Source: JALSIF01 sp026981635 [NCBI: bacterium]
GTDB lineage: Bacteria; 4484-113; JALSIF01
Length of the DNA stretch: 5,011 nt
Direction: 5' to 3'
NCBI GenBank assembly: GCA_026981635.1
Contig: JALSIF010000056.1
Location: 1-5,011, forward strand
Positions 1 to 5,011 of this stretch are shown in pieces. The position numbers and the translations under genes are program-made. Below the pieces are notes generated by a model that worked only from the letters and a program-made list of their open reading frames with translations, had not been told where the DNA came from and ran no database searches. Each line of letters opens with the position of its first letter. Within the stretch, counting starts at the first letter, position 1.

Positions 1-1112
1 TCCTCCACCCTTTCGGGCAGGACCAGGCGGTCAGGTTCAACCTTTTCCTCCACCACCCGGACCACATTGAGGGCCTTAAGCCCCGCATCCAGCATGGGCT
101 CCCTGGGCGGGGCGGTGGTGAGGTACTGGAAGAGCATGCCGAAGTCCACCAGGGGACGAAGCAGGAGGATCCTGCGCAGGGGATAGATGTTTCGGATCAC
201 TTCGTAGCTCACCATCACCAGGGGGATGATGCCCACCACCCTGACCAGCGCCCTTATCCACCAGACTGGCCAGCTGGCATCGGCGGCGGTCAGTCCCCAT
301 GCCTGGGTGGGGGCAAGCAGCAGGTAGTCGGCCAGGGTGTAGATCAGGATGGCAAAGACGATGAAGTAGACCACAAAGGAGGTGCCGCAGCGGGGGTGGA
401 TGCGGGAGTGGCGCCTGAGCACCTCCATCTCCTGGTAGCGCTCCGGCTCCTGCTCAAAGGCGTTTATCACCGTGTGCTCGGCCCCGTGGTACTGGAAGAC
501 GCGGCGAAACTCCTCAAAGCGCCAGAGGAAGGCGACATAGCCGAGAAACAGGCCCAGCCGGATGGCCCCCTCCACCAGGTTTTTGGCCACCAGGGAGTCC
601 AGGGCGGGGATGATGAGGGCGAGCCAGCCGGCAATCAGGCTGGGAAGGACCTTGAAGACGGCCAGGAAGATGACCAGCGATATCACCACCCCGACCCAGC
701 TCGCCTTTTTCTCCGCCTCGGTCAGCTTTTCCCCCAGGTGGGCCTCGCTGTAGTACTCGGCACTTCGGTTGATGGCCCAGAAGCCGTGGGTGAGCATGTC
801 GTAGAGGATGAAGATGCCCCTTAGCAGGGGGGCGCGGTAGACCCAGGGGGGGAAGCGCTTGCCGAGGCGTCGGCGGAGGACCAGCTCCTCCTCTTCTGGT
901 CCCTTGAGGGCGAGGCCGAGGTGCTCCCTTCCCTTCATCATCACCCCCTCAATCACCGCCAGCCCGCCGTAGAGGGGGCAGTGCTGGCTGGCGGCATGGG
1001 TGAGGATGAGGGAGGGAAGAGAGAGGAGAAAGGCAAGTTGACCTTTCAGGCGAGCGAGAAGGTATCTCGGCAAGAAGGGCAGGGCTTTGGGCTTGAGACG
1101 AGAGGTGGGCAG
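1..1112 (-). CDS. DUF1385 family integral membrane protein (YqhQ-like), 3' end outside the window
   Basis: Polytopic membrane protein of the DUF1385 family (B. subtilis YqhQ type); its biochemical function is not established. Counting from a CTG at 1112, the frame gives 370 codons and is still open at base 1. Family marks seen: YGGLAVIEGVMMKG (about residue 48), PLLRG, YHGAEHTVINAFE (208-220), HPRCGTSF (239-246) and SYEVIR (302-307). Four hydrophobic stretches lie near 138-171, 183-200, 244-266 and 284-306. The usual Gln of YGGQAV is Leu here. The start is uncertain. The frame is closed by a TAA at 1128-1130, and between it and the YGG motif the only plausible starts are CTG 1112, with a strong Shine-Dalgarno six bases away, and TTG 1073, with none. 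The first ATG (941) would cut off the conserved motif. From CTG there is an N-terminal extension of about 47 residues with a hydrophobic stretch. Two bases separate it from the rpmE stop, suggesting translational coupling. The family is certain; the start is not. Confidence 0.9.
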   Translation of the reverse strand, partial: MPTSRLKPKALPFLPRYLLARLKGQLAFLLSLPSLILTHAASQHCPLYGGLAVIEGVMMKGREHLGLALKGPEEEELVLRRRLGKRFPPWVYRAPLLRGIFILYDMLTHGFWAINRSAEYYSEAHLGEKLTEAEKKASWVGVVISLVIFLAVFKVLPSLIAGWLALIIPALDSLVAKNLVEGAIRLGLFLGYVAFLWRFEEFRRVFQYHGAEHTVINAFEQEPERYQEMEVLRRHSRIHPRCGTSFVVYFIVFAILIYTLADYLLLAPTQAWGLTAADASWPVWWIRALVRVVGIIPLVMVSYEVIRNIYPLRRILLLRPLVDFGMLFQYLTTAPPREPMLDAGLKALNVVRVVEEKVEPDRLVLPERVE

Positions 1113-1114
1113 GA

Positions 1115-1369
1115 CTAGCCCTCCTCCTTATCGCTCTGCTTCTTTTCCTTGGGGACAGACTCCTGGTCGGCGGTGAGACCGTAGCGGCGGCGGAAGCGCT
1201 CCACCCGGCCGGTGGTGTCTACGATCTTGCGCTGGCCGGTGTAGAAGGGGTGGTTGGCGGAGCTCACATCGGTGCGCAGCTCCTTCTTGGTGGAGACCAC
1301 CGGGTACTCGGCACCGCTGGCGCAGACGATCTTGGTCTCGTAGAGCTTGGGGTGAATTCCCTTCTTCAT
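1115..1369 (-). CDS. rpmE: 50S ribosomal protein L31 (bL31), zinc-ligand-depleted form
   Basis: Ribosomal protein bL31, which sits at the central protuberance of the large subunit and helps bridge to the small subunit. It is 84 residues, slightly longer than the usual 66-75 because of a charged tail rich in Lys and Glu. Family signatures are MKKGIHPK at the N-terminus, STKKEL, HPFYTG (40-45), IVDT and [11 protein letters not shown]. Zinc-binding bL31 has CxC near 16-18 and CxxC near 36-39. Here Cys16 remains but the other positions are Ser18, Ser36 and Asn39, so a zinc ribbon cannot form and this is a C-minus type protein. The ATG at 1369 has a Shine-Dalgarno (GAGGTGAT, 1375-1382) five bases upstream. 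It lies 67 bases after purQ and 2 bases before the DUF1385 gene. A promoter-like element at 1431-1439 could transcribe it separately from purSQ. Confidence 0.97.
   Translation of the reverse strand: MKKGIHPKLYETKIVCASGAEYPVVSTKKELRTDVSSANHPFYTGQRKIVDTTGRVERFRRRYGLTADQESVPKEKKQSDKEEG
1119..1129 (-). promoter_or_regulatory. Shine-Dalgarno of the DUF1385 gene, inside the rpmE 3' end
   Basis: The minus strand reads AAGGAGGAGGG, a strong anti-16S match, within the last codons of rpmE. The rpmE stop (TAG, 1115-1117) follows at once and a CTG codon sits six bases downstream at 1112. There is no ATG, GTG or TTG at normal spacing, so this site is the main argument for a CTG start. It is partly forced by the Lys-Glu-rich rpmE tail, whose AAG and GAG codons resemble an SD by chance. 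Confidence 0.55.
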
Positions 1370-1385
1370 CCTGGATCACCTCGCC

Positions 1386-1398
1386 TAGCCGCAGGCTA
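1386..1398. repeat. Short inverted repeat in the rpmE leader
   Basis: TAGCC, GCA, GGCTA forms a perfect five-base stem with a three-base loop, just upstream of the rpmE Shine-Dalgarno. In the rpmE mRNA it would end three bases before that site, so it could affect ribosome access. No U-run follows on the minus strand, so it is not a terminator for purQ. On the plus strand a T5 run (1406-1410) follows after a seven-base gap, too far for a normal intrinsic terminator, and no plus-strand gene ends here. It may be chance. Confidence 0.3.
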
Positions 1399-1430
1399 CG
1401 GGAAGTTTTTACCACCTGAGCGGGTCGGAT

Positions 1431-1439
1431 ATTCTATCA
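1431..1439 (-). promoter_or_regulatory. Candidate extended -10 promoter for rpmE, overlapping the purQ stop
   Basis: The minus strand reads TGATAGAAT: a TGn extension plus TAGAAT, one base from the consensus TATAAT. The TGA is the purQ stop and TAG follows in frame as a second stop. Transcription would begin near 1424, giving a leader of about 55 bases before rpmE. No good -35 lies at 16-18 bases; the nearest candidate, TTGCCG, is about 20 bases away. Support comes mainly from the same element recurring before murA and purS. Confidence 0.4.
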
Positions 1440-2150
1440 CCTCGCCGCGCCCACCGCGGCAAGGGCGCTCATGAAGATGGCCCGCCCGTCCTCGCTGCTG
1501 AGCACTTTCTCGCTTGCCCGCTCGGGGTGGGGCATCATGCCGAGGACGTTGCCCTGGCGGTTTACGATGCCGGCGATGTGGTTTAGGCTGCCGTTGGGGT
1601 TGTAGGGGGCCTCTCGCTCCTTTAAGTCAAGGGAGCCGTCGGGCCGGCAGTAGCGAAAGACCACCTGCCCGTTCTCCTCCAGCTCTTCCAAAAGGTCAGG
1701 GGGAGCGATGTAGCGGCCCTCCTGGTGGGCGATGGGGATGCGGAGGACCTGGCCCGGGGAGAGGGAGCTGGTAAAGGGGGTGGCGGCGTTCTCCACCCGG
1801 AGGTGGACCCACTGGCAGCGAAACTCCAGGCAGGTGTTTACCGCAAGGGCGCCGGGAAGCAGACCCGCCTCACAGAGGATCTGAAAGCCGTTGCAGATCC
1901 CCATCACCAGACCACCTCGCTGGGCAAACTCATGCAGGGCCTCAATCACCGGCGAAAGGCGGGCTATGGCGCCAGCTCTGAGGTAGTCGCCGTAGCTGAA
2001 GCCGCCCGGCAGGACCACCAGGTCAAGGTCGCTAAGGTCGGTCTCCCGGTGGAAGACGAAGCGGGTATCTGCTCCCACTATCTGGCTAAGCACGTGGAAG
2101 GTGTCGTGGTCGCAGTTGGAGCCGGGAAAGACGATCACCCCCGCCCGCAC
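1437..2150 (-). CDS. purQ: Phosphoribosylformylglycinamidine synthase subunit PurQ (glutaminase)
   Basis: Cytoplasmic class I glutamine amidotransferase subunit of FGAM synthase. It hydrolyses glutamine and passes ammonia to PurL for the ATP-dependent conversion of FGAR to FGAM, the fourth step of purine synthesis. It is 237 residues, normal for a stand-alone PurQ. Visible marks: [12 protein letters not shown] at the N-terminus, [17 protein letters not shown] (47-63), the nucleophile elbow GICNGFQ with Cys86, and PHPER with His208 and Glu210 completing the triad. The start is GTG at 2150, two bases after the purS stop, with GGGAGGG (2157-2163) six bases upstream inside purS. That spacing implies translational coupling and matched amounts of PurS and PurQ. 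It ends in TGA followed at once by TAG. purL is not adjacent downstream, where rpmE lies instead, so PurL must be encoded elsewhere. Confidence 0.98.
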   Translation of the reverse strand: MRAGVIVFPGSNCDHDTFHVLSQIVGADTRFVFHRETDLSDLDLVVLPGGFSYGDYLRAGAIARLSPVIEALHEFAQRGGLVMGICNGFQILCEAGLLPGALAVNTCLEFRCQWVHLRVENAATPFTSSLSPGQVLRIPIAHQEGRYIAPPDLLEELEENGQVVFRYCRPDGSLDLKEREAPYNPNGSLNHIAGIVNRQGNVLGMMPHPERASEKVLSSEDGRAIFMSALAAVGAAR

Positions 2151-2152
2151 GG

Positions 2153-2431
2153 CTATCCCTCCCTGGCCGCCGGAGCCGGCAAAGGCGCAACCTCAAAGGA
2201 GTAGTCCTCGGTCACCGGATTGGCCAAAAGCTTCGCACACATCTCCTCTACTAGCCGGTGGGCCTCCTCCCTACTGGGTGCCTCCAGGGTAAGGGTGATT
2301 AGCTTGCCTACCCGGACGCTACTTGCCCCGGCAAAGCCGAGCCTTTTTAGGGCCTGCTCCACCGCCTTGCCCTGGGGGTCTAGAAGGTCTGCGCGGGGGC
2401 TTACCCTTACCTCTACTTGAAAGCTTGCCAC
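2153..2431 (-). CDS. purS: Phosphoribosylformylglycinamidine synthase subunit PurS
   Basis: Small accessory subunit of three-part FGAM synthase. PurS dimers bridge PurQ and small PurL and are needed to assemble the complex and channel ammonia. At 92 residues it is close to the usual 80-90. Family marks are the first strand [18 protein letters not shown], then the helix [22 protein letters not shown], a second helix [20 protein letters not shown] and the last strand EDYSFEV. The C-terminal tail is short and rich in Pro and Ala. The start is GTG at 2431, as no in-frame ATG fits. There is no convincing Shine-Dalgarno; instead TAGAAT lies six bases upstream, so translation may be leaderless or coupled to murA, which stops 12 bases upstream. 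It sits directly before purQ. Its presence implies a bacterial or archaeal-type small PurL rather than the large single-chain enzyme. Confidence 0.96.
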   Translation of the reverse strand: MASFQVEVRVSPRADLLDPQGKAVEQALKRLGFAGASSVRVGKLITLTLEAPSREEAHRLVEEMCAKLLANPVTEDYSFEVAPLPAPAAREG

Positions 2432-2437
2432 CGGCCC

Positions 2438-2446
2438 ATTCTATCA
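2438..2446 (-). promoter_or_regulatory. Candidate extended -10 promoter for purSQ, overlapping the murA stop
   Basis: The minus strand reads TGATAGAAT, the same nine bases as at the purQ end. TGA is the murA stop. TAGAAT occupies 2438-2443 and six bases separate it from the purS GTG at 2431, so a normal initiation distance would put +1 at the start codon. No clear -35 hexamer is visible upstream in murA. Position, sequence and the missing purS Shine-Dalgarno agree with a leaderless promoter, but this is inference. Confidence 0.42.
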
Positions 2447-3724
2447 GCGGGCAGGGGGCTGCTGGCCGTCCACCGCCTCCACCCTGGCACCCAGGCTCCT
2501 TAGCCGCTCAACCAGGTTCTCGTAGCCCCGGTAGATGAGCTCGCTTCCCTCAATCACCGTCTCCCCTTCCGCCATCAGGGCGGCCACCACCATGGCGGCC
2601 CCTCCTCGGATGTCGTAGGCCTCCACCGGCGCACCGGTCAGGGGACCGTTGCCCTCCACGATGGCACTCTGGCCGCGCACCTCAATGTGGGCGCCCATCC
2701 GCTCAAGCTCGGGCACGTGGGTGAAGCGGTTCTCAAAGATGGTCTCGGTGATGACCGAGAGCCCCTTGGCCTGGGTGAGCAGGGCCATGGTTTGGGGCTG
2801 AAGGTCGGTGGGAAAGCCGGGGTACTCCTGAGAGCGAAGGGAGGTGGGCAGGAGGCCGTTTCCCGGCATCACCTTGACCCAGTCCTCCCCCACCTCCAGG
2901 AAGGCCCCGATCTCGCTGAGCTTCTCCAGCAGGGCAGTGAGGTGGTGGGGGTTGAGGTCGGTCAGGGTGACCTCACCCCGGGTGGCGGTGGCGGCGATGA
3001 TCCAGGTGCCCGCCTCAATGCGGTCGGGGATGATGCGGTAGGAGGAGGGTGGGGTGAGTTCCCGCTGGCCGACTATCTCAATCCGGCGGGTGCCCGCCCC
3101 ACGGATCTGGGCGCCGCAGGCGTTGAGGAAGTTGGCCAGGTCCACCACCTCCGGCTCGCAGGCGGCGTTGTTGATCACCGTGGTGCCGTGGGCTAGGGCG
3201 GCGGCGATCATCAGGTTTTCAGTGGCGCCGACGGAGATCTTTTCCAGGGTGATCTCGGCCCCCACCAGCCGTTCGGCCCGGGCGATCACCTCGCCGTGCT
3301 CAATGGTCATCTCTGCCCCCAGCGCCCTGATCCCCTTGAGATGGAGGTCAACCGGACGGTTGCCGATCCGGCAGCCCCCAGGCAGGGCAACCTGGGCCTT
3401 ACCGAAACGGGCCAGCAGGGGACCCAGTACCAGGAAGCTGGCCCGCATCTTCTTGACCAGCTCGTAGGGGGCGGTGTTGCTTTGGATGGAGCGGGTGTCC
3501 AGGATGAGGCGGTGGTGGGAAGGGTCAAAGGAAACCTCGGCCCCCAGCTGGGTGAGGATCTCGGAGATGACGTGGACGTCAAGCACGTCGGGGACGTTTT
3601 CCAGGTGGTGGATGCCGGGGACCGCAATGGCGGCAGGGATAATGGCAATGGAGGCGTTCTTGCTGCCCGCCACCTTCAGGGTTCCGACCAGCGGCCGCCC
3701 CCCTTCAACAATTAGCTTGCCCAT
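2444..3724 (-). CDS. murA: UDP-N-acetylglucosamine 1-carboxyvinyltransferase MurA
   Basis: Cytoplasmic enolpyruvyl transferase that moves enolpyruvate from phosphoenolpyruvate to UDP-N-acetylglucosamine, the first committed step of peptidoglycan synthesis. At 426 residues it matches the family's usual 417-435. The N-terminus MGKLIVEGGRPLVG leads into AGSKNAS with substrate-binding Lys22 and Asn23. The catalytic loop PGGCRIGNRPVDLH carries Cys118 (E. coli Cys115), and GFPTDLQPQ carries Asp307 (E. coli Asp305). NRFTHVPELERMGA and AYDIRGGAAMVVAAL follow toward the C-terminus. Having Cys rather than Asp in the loop predicts normal fosfomycin sensitivity. The ATG at 3724 is chosen because it gives the family N-terminus; the frame runs on to an ATG at 3829, but that adds 35 residues of unrelated sequence. 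The Shine-Dalgarno is weak. It is the first gene of the minus-strand cluster, 12 bases before purS, which is not a pathway partner. Confidence 0.98.
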   Translation of the reverse strand: MGKLIVEGGRPLVGTLKVAGSKNASIAIIPAAIAVPGIHHLENVPDVLDVHVISEILTQLGAEVSFDPSHHRLILDTRSIQSNTAPYELVKKMRASFLVLGPLLARFGKAQVALPGGCRIGNRPVDLHLKGIRALGAEMTIEHGEVIARAERLVGAEITLEKISVGATENLMIAAALAHGTTVINNAACEPEVVDLANFLNACGAQIRGAGTRRIEIVGQRELTPPSSYRIIPDRIEAGTWIIAATATRGEVTLTDLNPHHLTALLEKLSEIGAFLEVGEDWVKVMPGNGLLPTSLRSQEYPGFPTDLQPQTMALLTQAKGLSVITETIFENRFTHVPELERMGAHIEVRGQSAIVEGNGPLTGAPVEAYDIRGGAAMVVAALMAEGETVIEGSELIYRGYENLVERLRSLGARVEAVDGQQPPAR

Positions 3725-3745
3725 CGCTTGCCGCCCAGAAGCAGG

Positions 3746-3764
3746 GGAGATTCTAGCAGTCTCC
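3746..3764. repeat. Inverted repeat around the murA promoter element
   Basis: GGAGA (3746-3750) and TCTCC (3760-3764) are complementary arms flanking nine bases that contain CTAG. The repeat encloses the candidate -10 of murA. It could be an operator half-site pair or a hairpin, but five-base arms are short enough to occur by chance in this purine/pyrimidine-skewed DNA. Confidence 0.25.
3750..3758 (-). promoter_or_regulatory. Candidate extended -10 promoter for murA
   Basis: The minus strand reads TGCTAGAAT, a TGn extension followed by TAGAAT, 26 bases upstream of the murA ATG. Transcription from near 3743 would give a leader of about 19 bases. The hexamers 16-18 bases upstream do not resemble TTGACA, which is tolerable for an extended -10 promoter. 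It lies in the divergent intergenic region, the expected place for the cluster's promoter, and is the best supported of the three copies. Confidence 0.5.
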
Positions 3765-3785
3765 TTGTGGCCAGGAGAGGAGCGA

Positions 3786-3796
3786 TAGGTTATATT
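3786..3796 (+). promoter_or_regulatory. AT-rich patch, possible promoter for the plus-strand lipoprotein gene
   Basis: TAGGTTATATT is the only AT-rich stretch upstream of the lipoprotein gene and contains TATATT (3791-3796), a fair -10 match. The nearest -35-like hexamer, TTGTGG (3765-3770), is 20 bases from TATATT or 15 from TAGGTT, neither ideal. A start near 3803 would give a leader of about 40 bases. The 120-base intergenic region (3725-3844) must drive two divergent genes; beyond these elements and the lipoprotein RBS I see nothing in it. Confidence 0.25.
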
Positions 3797-3831
3797 TCGG
3801 ATGGAGAAACGGGTGTGCTCACTCTCCATTC

Positions 3832-3837
3832 AGGAGG
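3832..3837 (+). promoter_or_regulatory. Shine-Dalgarno deciding the lipoprotein gene start
   Basis: A full AGGAGG precedes two adjacent GTG codons at 3842 and 3845. Spacing is four bases to the first and seven to the second, so 3845 is preferred. No ATG is available near this position in the frame. Confidence 0.75.
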
Positions 3838-3844
3838 CGGCGTG

Positions 3845-5011
3845 GTGAGTTTCAGGGTGCTTCTGCTGGCCGGCTTGGTGCTGGTGGTTTTGGGTGGGCT
3901 TTCCTGTGGGGAGGGGGAGCAGGCCAACCCTGGCCAATTGGCGGTGGCTTCCCGTCCGAGCGAGACGGGGGGGAGGGGGATGGCGCAGCCAAGCTTTCCA
4001 CAAATGGTGCTCCCCCCCTTTCCAGAGGAGGGCCTGCAGGCGGGAGAGCGGCTTACCCCGGAGGGCTACATTGACCCTGCAAGTGCTGGCGAGCTGGGGG
4101 GAGACTTTCGGGGCTTCTCCTCTGGCAAGGGGCTTTCTGCCCACCCGGGAAACTCTCGGCTGGTGCCCGGCGCCCTCTTCTTCTCCGCCCGCGGAACCAC
4201 CCAGGTGATCAACCGGGAAGGGCTCCACCTTGAGCCAACCGCCGGTGAGCCGGTGGCCTGGGCCTCCTACCGACTGGTGCTGGGTAGCGGCTCGCCCTCC
4301 CTGCTGGCTACCGATGTCAACCTTTCTCTGGGGGGACGATACTGGCTGGGCATCTCCGACTACTCCCACTCGCGCTGGCAGTGGTTTGGACCCTTCCATG
4401 ATGGCAGGTTGAGGCTCCTGCTTCCCCAGCCTGGGAGCTACCGCTCGCCCCTCGGTTCAACCCATCTGGTGGTCCTCACCAACACGGCGGAGGGGATAGA
4501 TGTGGTGGCGGTGGCAGCCGAGCTTGACCTGCCCGATGACATCCAGCCCCCGTCCCAGCCCCAGGGCCTTTCTGCGGTGGCGGTGCCGGGTGGAGTGCTC
4601 CTTACCTGGGACCCGGTGGGGGCGGAGGACCTGGCCGGCTACCGGGTCTACTTTGCCGACCAGCCCTTCAACTCCTTCCAGGGAGCGGATGGGTCAAGCG
4701 GTACGGCCCTGCTTGGCAGGACCGAGTTCCTGTTTGTGGTGCCGGCGGGAATGGACCCGGCTGCCACCTACCACTTCAGGGTGGTGGCGGTTGACCGGGT
4801 GGGGAACGTGAGCTCCTTTTCCAGCATGGTCTCGGCGGTACCGCTCCCGCCGGAAGATCCAGTGGAAGGGGTGCTTTCGGTTGACCGGGTGGCGGGACCT
4901 CGCCACACCACGGTGACCCTTTCCGTCTCCGCTCCGGCGGGCTATCTGGTGGACTGGGACACCGATGGCGACGGGGTCTATGAGAACCTTGCCTCCCCCC
5001 TGCACATCAAA
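3845..5011 (+). CDS. Secreted, probable lipoprotein with fibronectin type III and PKD-like domains, 3' end outside the window
   Basis: Exported protein of unknown function; 389 codons are visible with no stop. The frame lacks an ATG start and begins at GTG 3845 (or 3842) behind AGGAGG. Residues 1-20 are a signal peptide (Arg4, then a Leu/Val-rich core) ending in GGLSC, so Cys21 is a likely lipidation site, though Gly at -3 is unusual for a lipobox. A Gly/Pro/Ser-rich linker follows. Residues about 110-230 hold a beta-rich region with YWLGISDYSHSRWQWFGPF (166-184), a pattern I recall from large secreted bacterial proteins but cannot assign. A fibronectin type III domain spans about 235-333, with Trp255, GYRVYF (265-270) and YHFRVVAVD (309-317). 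From about 339 a new domain starts; DWDTDGDGVYEN (370-381) resembles the PKD-domain opening. This layout suits a cell-surface binding or adhesion protein, or the stalk of a larger enzyme. It is divergent from murA with no sign of a shared role. Confidence 0.88.
   Translation, partial: MSFRVLLLAGLVLVVLGGLSCGEGEQANPGQLAVASRPSETGGRGMAQPSFPQMVLPPFPEEGLQAGERLTPEGYIDPASAGELGGDFRGFSSGKGLSAHPGNSRLVPGALFFSARGTTQVINREGLHLEPTAGEPVAWASYRLVLGSGSPSLLATDVNLSLGGRYWLGISDYSHSRWQWFGPFHDGRLRLLLPQPGSYRSPLGSTHLVVLTNTAEGIDVVAVAAELDLPDDIQPPSQPQGLSAVAVPGGVLLTWDPVGAEDLAGYRVYFADQPFNSFQGADGSSGTALLGRTEFLFVVPAGMDPAATYHFRVVAVDRVGNVSSFSSMVSAVPLPPEDPVEGVLSVDRVAGPRHTTVTLSVSAPAGYLVDWDTDGDGVYENLASPLHIK

Noticed and set aside
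396-824. Long plus-strand open frame of 142 codons, and similar ones at 1725-2204 and 2687-3196
   Set aside because: They lie antisense to clear DUF1385, purQ/purS and murA coding sequence, have no recognisable protein features and arise from high GC content.
1386-1410. Intrinsic terminator from the TAGCC/GGCTA hairpin plus T5
   Set aside because: The stem is only five bases, the T-run is seven bases away and lies on the plus strand, where no gene ends.
3369-3374. Possible fosfomycin-resistant MurA with Asp in the catalytic loop
   Set aside because: The loop reads PGGCRIG with Cys118 intact, so the ordinary sensitive form is predicted.
3725-3829. N-terminal extension of murA to an ATG at 3829
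   Set aside because: The extra 35 residues do not resemble MurA, the family N-terminus MGKLIVEGG begins at 3724, and the extension would run across the divergent promoter region.
3830-4399. Minus-strand open frame of 189 codons
   Set aside because: It is antisense to the exported-protein gene, whose own frame has a ribosome site, signal peptide, FN3 domain and no stop over 389 codons.
1-5011. Mobile element, CRISPR array, toxin-antitoxin, phage or RNA gene
   Set aside because: No transposase or integrase motifs, no regularly spaced repeats, no terminal inverted repeats and no tRNA- or rRNA-like segment were seen; nearly all bases are taken by ordinary genes.

Overview
The window is GC-rich bacterial chromosomal DNA with tightly packed housekeeping genes and one exported-protein gene. 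Two features narrow the host. It uses the three-part purine amidotransferase (a separate PurS, so a small PurL elsewhere), and it pairs rpmE with a DUF1385 membrane protein, an order I recall from Chloroflexota, Bacillota and Thermotogota, usually just before prfA. MurA and a lipoprotein signal show a peptidoglycan-making bacterium. A Chloroflexota-like or other deep-branching, possibly thermophilic, host fits, but the phylum is an inference.

Layout. Positions 1-3724 carry five genes on the minus strand, read right to left: murA (2444-3724), purS (2153-2431), purQ (1437-2150), rpmE (1115-1369) and a DUF1385 gene (1-1112, its 3' end beyond the window). Gaps are 12, 2, 67 and 2 bases. Positions 3725-3844 are a divergent intergenic region. 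From 3845 to the right edge a plus-strand gene, open at its 3' end, encodes a secreted, probably lipid-anchored protein with a fibronectin type III domain and the start of a PKD-like domain.

The minus-strand genes are not one pathway. MurA commits UDP-GlcNAc to peptidoglycan, PurS and PurQ serve the fourth step of purine synthesis, rpmE is a ribosomal protein, and DUF1385 is an uncharacterised membrane family. They look like a growth-related transcription unit. The main regulatory observation is that the same extended -10-like element, TGnTAGAAT, occurs on the minus strand before murA, purS and rpmE and, by eye, nowhere else in the window. Before purS it would place the transcript start at the GTG codon, making that message leaderless.

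Other points of note: L31 has lost three of four zinc-binding cysteines; the DUF1385 reading frame has no ATG or GTG upstream of its conserved N-terminal motif and may start at CTG; the lipoprotein gene has a G7 and a C7 tract just after its signal peptide. I saw no mobile element, CRISPR array, tRNA, rRNA or convincing terminator, and no clear new biological system.
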